Assembly (NCBI RefSeq): GCF_025148635.1
Contig: NZ_CP102269.1
Span: 1,798,001-1,862,000, forward strand
From: Butyricimonas virosa
GTDB lineage: Bacteria; Bacteroidota; Bacteroidia; Bacteroidales; Marinifilaceae
Reading direction: 5' to 3'
Length of the DNA stretch: 64,000 nt
The position numbers and the translations under genes are program-made. This document shows positions 59,273 through 64,000 of this stretch, piece after piece (position 1 is the stretch's first letter; each line of letters begins with the position of its first letter). The notes under the pieces were generated by a model. It saw only the letters and a program-made list of their open reading frames with translations, was not told where the DNA came from and made no database searches.

Positions 59273-59719
59273 ATGGAAAAGAAAGGTTACGGCATAGGCA
59301 AACGTACAAAAAGAGAGATTGGGACTCCCCTGATGGTTATCAATATCAAACAGGAAATCATAGATATTCTTCAAATAGCCAACAGACGTTTTATGTACAA
59401 TCCTAAAATCGGAATCCTGATTTTAGGAGACGAGATGTACGGAAAGAACATTTGCAGTTCTCATTCGCAAGAGTTCTATGTGTCAAAAGCGGACGGACAT
59501 TTCGATGATTATTTGCGTGGGTGGATAGGTGTATCAAAAAGCTATCCACGTGGAGTTATTCATTTTGCCCCTGCTGTCAGCAAGGAGCAATTCGACAGAG
59601 GATTTGACTCCTTGCAGATGTTCAGCAAACTTGATGGCGTAAACGGAGATACTATCATTCGGGGCTTTTGCGGTTTGCCGGAACAGAGGATGAGTGATTT
59701 ACTGCCTTCATCTTTTTAG
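59273..59719 (+). CDS. Hypothetical protein of the mobile element
   Basis: 148 residues, 24 bp after the YubB-like gene. A basic N-terminus (MEKKGYGIGKRTKREIG) precedes an alpha/beta-looking body (IKQEIIDILQIANRRF, IGILILGDEMYG, RGWIGVSKSYPRGVIHFAPAVSKEQ). No recognised family. Confidence 0.6.
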   Translation: MEKKGYGIGKRTKREIGTPLMVINIKQEIIDILQIANRRFMYNPKIGILILGDEMYGKNICSSHSQEFYVSKADGHFDDYLRGWIGVSKSYPRGVIHFAPAVSKEQFDRGFDSLQMFSKLDGVNGDTIIRGFCGLPEQRMSDLLPSSF

Positions 59720-60121
59720 CTCTTATCAATGAGTGTCGTGCTTACGTGGTTTCACAAAAGCACGATACCCGTTTTTATGAGTTGCCTAAACTGCGTTGGC
59801 AGCTTCCTTTTGTATCTCAACCTTTATATTTTGCCCAAGCCATCTTCCTTTTATAGGTATAACTGCCGTGGCTCATCTTCCGTCCACACCGCTCTTGGTT
59901 TTATCAGATGCAAAGGTCTGCTGTCGCGCTTGATTCTCCGGCTTGAAGTGCATTCCCTGCAAATTCTTCCTTTCCGTGAAAGAGTAATTGGCCGGGAAAG
60001 CCGTCGCATGAAGCAGTACCGACAGCCGTTTACCGCATCCATAAAATTCCAAGGCGGTTCAGACGGGAAAGAACCGACCAGAGGGAAAAGAAAAAATGTT
60101 CAACATCAAAATTCATTAGAA
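59720..60121. other. Noncoding leader of the next operon
   Basis: 402 bp without a gene. CAAAGGTC (59911-59918), GACCTTTG on the minus strand, is a degenerate version of the minus-strand box seen in the other leaders. It ends in GGGAAAAGAAAAAATGTTCAAC, like the ends of the leaders at 55.7 and 58.6 kb. Confidence 0.45.
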
Positions 60122-60433
60122 ATGGAGTACAACAATCAATTATCAGAGAACGACAAACGCTTTGCGGACGAGTTCTCAAACTATGTAAACGGAAAAATGG
60201 CTTCACCCCGAAAGGTGGGCAAGGCATTGGCGGATGACCACCGCTATTTGGTAAACGAAAAAGCCAAGCTGATGTTCTACTTTATGGAGCAGTTGGCGGA
60301 GAATTGGCACAAGGGAAGATATGACCAGCGTAACGAATGGGCGTGCCGTCTGGCAGCGGAAGCCATAGACCATTTGGCAGAGAACGACCTCTATCATTTA
60401 CCCGAAGAGTATTACGAAAACCATAAACAATAA
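60122..60433 (+). CDS. Hypothetical helical protein of the mobile element
   Basis: 103 residues from the ATG at 60122 (MEYNNQLSENDKRFADEF). All-helical appearance (KVGKALADDHRYLVNEKAKLMFYFMEQLAENWHKG), ending NDLYHLPEEYYENHKQ. First of six small same-strand genes. Function unknown. Confidence 0.6.
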   Translation: MEYNNQLSENDKRFADEFSNYVNGKMASPRKVGKALADDHRYLVNEKAKLMFYFMEQLAENWHKGRYDQRNEWACRLAAEAIDHLAENDLYHLPEEYYENHKQ

Positions 60434-60438
60434 CGATT

Positions 60439-60771
60439 ATGAAAGCACTTCAAATCGCCATCCCAAGATGGAACATAACAGAGTTGAACGGTTACGAGCC
60501 GATAACCACCTTTTGGCAGGACTTCTCCATTGCCGATAAATTCGGAGACAAAGCCATAGCCGACACATACAGGCGAGCCAAGTCCGAATGGAAAGACAAC
60601 TACAAGTATTGGACGGAACTCTGCCTTGTACTTAATCACAAGATATGGCAGTGGCACGAGAGAGACAACCAAAGAGCCATTCTCTATGACAAGCTATGGA
60701 GAGAAGCGGACGAAATGACCTCTGAATGGTCGGACGAGAAGCAGGAGTATTATTTTCAAGTAACGGATTAA
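60439..60771 (+). CDS. Hypothetical protein of the mobile element
   Basis: 110 residues, 5 bp after the previous gene. Tryptophan-rich for its size (W at about 11, 26, 51, 58, 70, 72, 87, 96) and helical (FGDKAIADTYRRAKSEWKDNYKYWTELCLVL). No family recognised. Confidence 0.65.
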   Translation: MKALQIAIPRWNITELNGYEPITTFWQDFSIADKFGDKAIADTYRRAKSEWKDNYKYWTELCLVLNHKIWQWHERDNQRAILYDKLWREADEMTSEWSDEKQEYYFQVTD

Positions 60772-60822
60772 GCCACGTGTGGGGAAATGTAAAAAGTTTC
60801 CCCACTTCAAACCCCTCACAAG

Positions 60823-61185
60823 ATGATTACCGAAGAACAGATACAGAGAATAACCGACATTGCCCAAGAAAAAGGCTGGAGCGTGAACGTTGAAGACAAA
60901 AACGAGACAAGAGTATTGTTTGAGTTTCAACGCTATACCAAGTACGGACAGGATTTTCTCTTCAATGCCGATATGCAGGGCGAGGATATTGATCCCCTCA
61001 TAGCCAATGTAAAAGAGTATTACGAGGGTTTTGACCCCGATTATGAAGCCTATTTGTGGATAGGCGATGACGGACACGGCAAGAATGGCGCACCTTATCA
61101 CATCAAGGATATTGTAGCGGATATGGAAGATGCCGAAGAACAAATATACGAATTGCTACAAGCATTTGAAATGGAATTTCTTTAA
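60823..61185 (+). CDS. Very acidic hypothetical protein, possible DNA mimic
   Basis: 120 residues with a large excess of Asp/Glu over Lys/Arg (GEDIDPLIANVKEYYEGFDPDYEAYLWIGDDGHG, ADMEDAEEQIYELLQAFEMEF). Size and charge are like ArdA-type antirestriction DNA mimics although the ArdA signature is not seen. Located in the same block as ArdC. Confidence 0.65.
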   Translation: MITEEQIQRITDIAQEKGWSVNVEDKNETRVLFEFQRYTKYGQDFLFNADMQGEDIDPLIANVKEYYEGFDPDYEAYLWIGDDGHGKNGAPYHIKDIVADMEDAEEQIYELLQAFEMEFL

Positions 61186-61196
61186 TACACATAATT

Positions 61197-61448
61197 ATGA
61201 CTTTATCGAACAAATCATATTACAGAAGACTTTGCAGGAATATCCTTGCAGACCGCTTTAATTGGCGGAAATACTGCACACCGAGCCTTTATTTTGGCAG
61301 GGAAATATGTGTAACACCGCTTCATTGTTCCTACGGACAAATCGGCTACACCATCAATTTTCCCTATACCAATGCACCGGAAGTGGAGTATGATTGGGAA
61401 ATGAACAAACTTACGATTGATGATGAAAATTGGAAATTGGTATGTTAG
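61197..61448 (+). CDS. Hypothetical protein of the mobile element
   Basis: 83 residues with a basic start (MTLSNKSYYRRLCRNILADRFNWRKY) and an acidic end (EYDWEMNKLTIDDENW). Overlaps the next gene by 7 bp. Unknown function. Confidence 0.55.
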   Translation: MTLSNKSYYRRLCRNILADRFNWRKYCTPSLYFGREICVTPLHCSYGQIGYTINFPYTNAPEVEYDWEMNKLTIDDENWKLVC

Positions 61449-61669
61449 ACGAAATCAGACAAAACGGAAAAACAGTGTTGTCAGGAGAGGATGGGTTTTC
61501 AATACCCATGTTTTTCAACAACTTGTGCGGTAAAAACTTTTCAGGCGAGAAGTACCGGGATTATATCAAATACATAGCCTTCGGAGAAATGGGGTTCAAG
61601 CCCGGAGGAATCATGCTTTACCGCAATGGTACACTGGTAAGGACAGGTAAAATAAACATTGAAAAATAG
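61442..61669 (+). CDS. Hypothetical protein of the mobile element
   Basis: 75 residues from the ATG at 61442, overlapping the previous stop. MLDEIRQNGKTVLSGEDGFSIPMFFNNLCGKNF and a C-terminal FGEMGFKPGGIMLYRNGTLVR. Eight bp before the next gene. Unknown function. Confidence 0.55.
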   Translation: MLDEIRQNGKTVLSGEDGFSIPMFFNNLCGKNFSGEKYRDYIKYIAFGEMGFKPGGIMLYRNGTLVRTGKINIEK

Positions 61670-61677
61670 ATACAGAT

Positions 61678-62304
61678 ATGGAAATGACAACTATTCATCC
61701 GGCGGAGAGCTATCTTCGCAACGAAACCAATCCTCCGTCTTTATACGTGCGGATTGCAGGAAAACGCAGACGCTTGTTCATCAACCGAGACAGAGGTATT
61801 ATTGGCATTATCGCTCTCGGCAAGCGGACAAAAGGCTATGTGTTTACAGACTGGGCAAGCATCGAGCAAATATACTATCCCTCGCAAGAACAGGACGAGA
61901 ATACGGACAGAAAACTTATTCTGAAATATCAGAAACTTGCCCGACTTGCCACACATACAAATTCCTGGCTTCGTGAAATCGCCAATGCGGATTTGGACAA
62001 ATCCCTTTACGAGAACCACATCACGACCGGTACACGCATCGACGGCAAATGTATCGGACTTGCCACCATTGAAAAATACTGTGGAACGACAGCAATGCGT
62101 CTCTTCCGTGAGGCACTGAAAAACAAAGAGAAATTTTCCACTTGCCGCTTTGATTTTTGCGGTTATGACGGAACCCTTTGGTGTGAGCCACGAGACAATG
62201 GCGATATGGCGGCAGGCTTCAGCAAGGAATATCGGAATTGTGGCAACGGCTACTATTATCTGCTTGTCAATGACGATTATATGATAGGCTATGATATTGA
62301 CTGA
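61678..62304 (+). CDS. Hypothetical protein of the mobile element
   Basis: 208 residues. N-terminal half has YVRIAGKRRRLFINRDRGIIGIIALGKRTKGYVFTDWASIEQIYY, the C-terminal half a cysteine-bearing region (STCRFDFCGYDGTLWCEPRDNGDMAAGFSKEYRNCGNGYYYL). Last of the plus-strand run, convergent with ardC. No family recognised. Confidence 0.65.
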   Translation: MEMTTIHPAESYLRNETNPPSLYVRIAGKRRRLFINRDRGIIGIIALGKRTKGYVFTDWASIEQIYYPSQEQDENTDRKLILKYQKLARLATHTNSWLREIANADLDKSLYENHITTGTRIDGKCIGLATIEKYCGTTAMRLFREALKNKEKFSTCRFDFCGYDGTLWCEPRDNGDMAAGFSKEYRNCGNGYYYLLVNDDYMIGYDID

Positions 62305-62318
62305 CTGTATAGCAACAA

Positions 62319-62360
62319 CAATCCAACCGCAAGGAGAACAAACTCCCTACGGTTGGATTG
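62319..62360. terminator. Bidirectional terminator between convergent genes
   Basis: CAATCCAACCG (62319-62329) and CGGTTGGATTG (62350-62360) pair exactly; an inner GGAG/CTCC pair extends the fold. Confidence 0.75.
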
Positions 62361-62384
62361 AAATACGCAAACGCCCCATTATAG

Positions 62385-64000
62385 TCATCGGTGCATACCA
62401 CCGCTATATTCCACTTCTTCCTCCTGATACTGTTCCATCTGACTTAATTCCGAATGGACGGATTGCAGGTTGGATTCGAGAGAATTGTCGTGGTCGTAGG
62501 GGAACTGATGGTTGGGAACAAGACCGGCATTGACCACCGTACCGACATCAAGCGTGTCGGTCTCCCTGTTATATCCGGCATAGAGAATATCTCCGCTCGG
62601 CATTTCAAAGACAGGTATTCGCTGTTTCGTTATAGCCTGGAACTGTTCTGCCACCATATCCTTTGCCACCTCTTTGATGTCATCGCTTGCCAGACGGGTT
62701 CCATATCTGGTAATATGGTCACGGATTTCCTGTTCCGAATATTTCAGCATCACCTCGTATGTGCCACCCACGCTGTTGTTATAGACCACGGCAAAATCCT
62801 TGTCTTCAATCAACAGGTCATCACCCTTGTTCTGGAGAGGAGAGGCAAAGGTATATTGCTCATTGATACCGTTTCCGTCATAATACTCTTTGGCAGCTTG
62901 GAGCAATCCTTCATAATCACCCTTGTCCCGAAATTCGTCCAGCCGGGAAGTGTCATCGGTTGATTGCAGGTAGGCAACGGAAGAATAGAAAATCTTTTCG
63001 CCGGATGCAGGTTGTTCCACTTTCACTCCCTGCTTGTTGTCCTGCTCTTCCTTTTTCCCCTTTTCCAATTCTTCCGCAATCTTATCCACGTTTTGCGTAA
63101 CCAACGAAGTCGCCTTTTTCACATCCAAGAGCGTGGTCTTGATAAATTGCGGAGACTCTTTCAGTTGCTCCAGCCACGATTTCAGATAGGCGCAGCTCTC
63201 TTCTTTCAGAGCCTTGCTCATACCGTAACGCTGTGCCACCAATGCGCTGCCTAATTCAGCCACTAATTCCTCACGGGCATATTCGTCCGAACCGAAAGCG
63301 GTGGGCTTGATGCGGTCAAGCTGCCCCTCGATACCTGTGCTGTGGGTCATTTCATGCCAAAGCGTGCCGTAGTACGATTCCCCGTTCTTGAACTGTGCCT
63401 TTTCAGGAACCACAATCTCGTTTTTGGTAATGGAGAAGTAGGCTTTGTCCTGGTGCATCGGCTTGATGGGACAAATCCAACGGTTATCACGGATCATCAC
63501 ATCCATCGGTTCAAAAGACATCTTCTCGCTCTCGTCCAATTTTACGGCATCCCCATTCGCCAGCTTGTTCCAAAGTTCCGGACGGGCTTCCTGAAGATTG
63601 GTCTGGGACACGTTAAATACCCGAAAGACCTGCATCTTCGGATATACGTTGTACATCTTCTTCTCTTCGTCGGAGAGCCTTTTGTAATCGTCATACTTGA
63701 TTTTCTCCTTGGTCTCCTTATGGATGCAGGTAAAGGTGGTAAGCATGACCGGGAACGATTTTTCACCACGGTTGACGGCAACCCTCGGCAGTTCCACACC
63801 CTCTTTAGCCTGCTTTTCAGTCGGCTTGTTCAACCGTTGCACACAGTCAAAGGTGCAGAAACGAGGAATCTTATATCCGTTCTTCTCGCAGTGGAGAAGC
63901 AACATCAGCGCGTTCATCCCATTGTACTCACGCCCGGACAGGTTCTTCGGCCACCCCAAACTTCCCTCGGTAATCCACGGCTTCGACCAGTCCTTGCTGA
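62385..64000 (-). CDS. ArdC-like antirestriction protein with zinc metallopeptidase domain (cut by window edge)
   Basis: The frame is open to the right edge (538 codons seen), so the N-terminus is missing. The visible start, WSKPWITEG followed by WPKNLSGREYNGMNAL, is the ArdC ssDNA-binding region (DUF1738). The middle carries the zincin motif GTLWHEMTHSTG (HExxH) and a downstream Glu in REELVAELGSAL. A C-terminal extension of about 230 residues (LQSTDDTSRLDEF..., EVMLKYSEQEIRDHITRYG) is typical of Bacteroidales versions. ArdC proteins protect incoming single-stranded DNA from restriction during conjugation. Confidence 0.9.
   Translation of the reverse strand, partial: SKDWSKPWITEGSLGWPKNLSGREYNGMNALMLLLHCEKNGYKIPRFCTFDCVQRLNKPTEKQAKEGVELPRVAVNRGEKSFPVMLTTFTCIHKETKEKIKYDDYKRLSDEEKKMYNVYPKMQVFRVFNVSQTNLQEARPELWNKLANGDAVKLDESEKMSFEPMDVMIRDNRWICPIKPMHQDKAYFSITKNEIVVPEKAQFKNGESYYGTLWHEMTHSTGIEGQLDRIKPTAFGSDEYAREELVAELGSALVAQRYGMSKALKEESCAYLKSWLEQLKESPQFIKTTLLDVKKATSLVTQNVDKIAEELEKGKKEEQDNKQGVKVEQPASGEKIFYSSVAYLQSTDDTSRLDEFRDKGDYEGLLQAAKEYYDGNGINEQYTFASPLQNKGDDLLIEDKDFAVVYNNSVGGTYEVMLKYSEQEIRDHITRYGTRLASDDIKEVAKDMVAEQFQAITKQRIPVFEMPSGDILYAGYNRETDTLDVGTVVNAGLVPNHQFPYDHDNSLESNLQSVHSELSQMEQYQEEEVEYSGGMHR

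Noticed and set aside
62291..62533. 80-codon plus-strand open frame at the convergent junction before ardC
   Set aside because: It runs through the bidirectional terminator and then antisense to the ArdC C-terminus; judged spurious.

Overview
The window looks like a chromosomal segment of a Bacteroidales bacterium, most likely Odoribacteraceae (Butyricimonas/Odoribacter-like). The evidence is SusC/SusD pairs driven by ECF sigma/FecR modules, promoter -7 boxes of the Bacteroidota type TAnnTTTG, a long ileS next to a one-cysteine DksA-like gene and lspA, an S16 protein with a long Ala/Glu tail, and a fused ADP-forming acyl-CoA synthetase. The genus is an inference; no rRNA or tRNA is present to test it.

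Chromosomal part (1 to about 39.65 kb). From 1 to 10.4 kb everything is on the minus strand: ileS, a DksA/TraR-like regulator, lspA, then an ECF sigma factor, FecR anti-sigma, a SusC receptor with an STN signalling domain, and the start of a SusD lipoprotein cut by the left edge. An IS3-family insertion sequence (10707-12199) lies between ileS and an aspartokinase gene and is bordered by an unusually long 13-bp direct repeat. The plus-strand block from 13.9 to 23.2 kb encodes a fimbrillin-like lipoprotein, fructose-bisphosphatase, acyl-CoA synthetase, two small membrane proteins, a flavodoxin and a DPP IV-type peptidase. A second complete ECF sigma/FecR/SusC/SusD locus with three accessory lipoproteins follows (23.4-32.8 kb). 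The region just before its sigma gene is bounded by a perfect 20-bp inverted repeat enclosing a promoter that now points away from the gene, which suggests an invertible promoter. Then come rpsP-rimM, the B12-dependent ribonucleotide reductase nrdJ, a 0.9-kb AT-rich leader, and a collagen-like surface lipoprotein.

Integrated mobile element (about 39.65 kb to the right edge). It opens with two diverged copies of a ~150-bp repeat rich in GGGACAAA/TTTGTCCC, which look like integrase arm-type sites. Typical Bacteroidales ICE or mobilizable-island genes follow: many small unknown proteins, ssb, a MobV relaxase with a candidate oriT, an OmpA-family protein, PcfK and PcfJ, YubB-like proteins and ArdC antirestriction (cut by the right edge). 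Cargo includes a lone HNH-nuclease-like gene with a tiny membrane protein in AT-rich DNA, an operon of a catalytically degenerate serine recombinase with YgbA-like, GNAT and FKBP genes, and an AbiE type IV toxin-antitoxin pair with two large operator palindromes. No integrase or type IV secretion genes are visible; they would have to lie to the right.

A recurring theme of the element is long noncoding leaders that carry strong minus-strand promoter boxes; two of them (55.4 and 58.4 kb) are clearly homologous. These are candidates for antisense RNAs or small peptides controlling the plus-strand operons.
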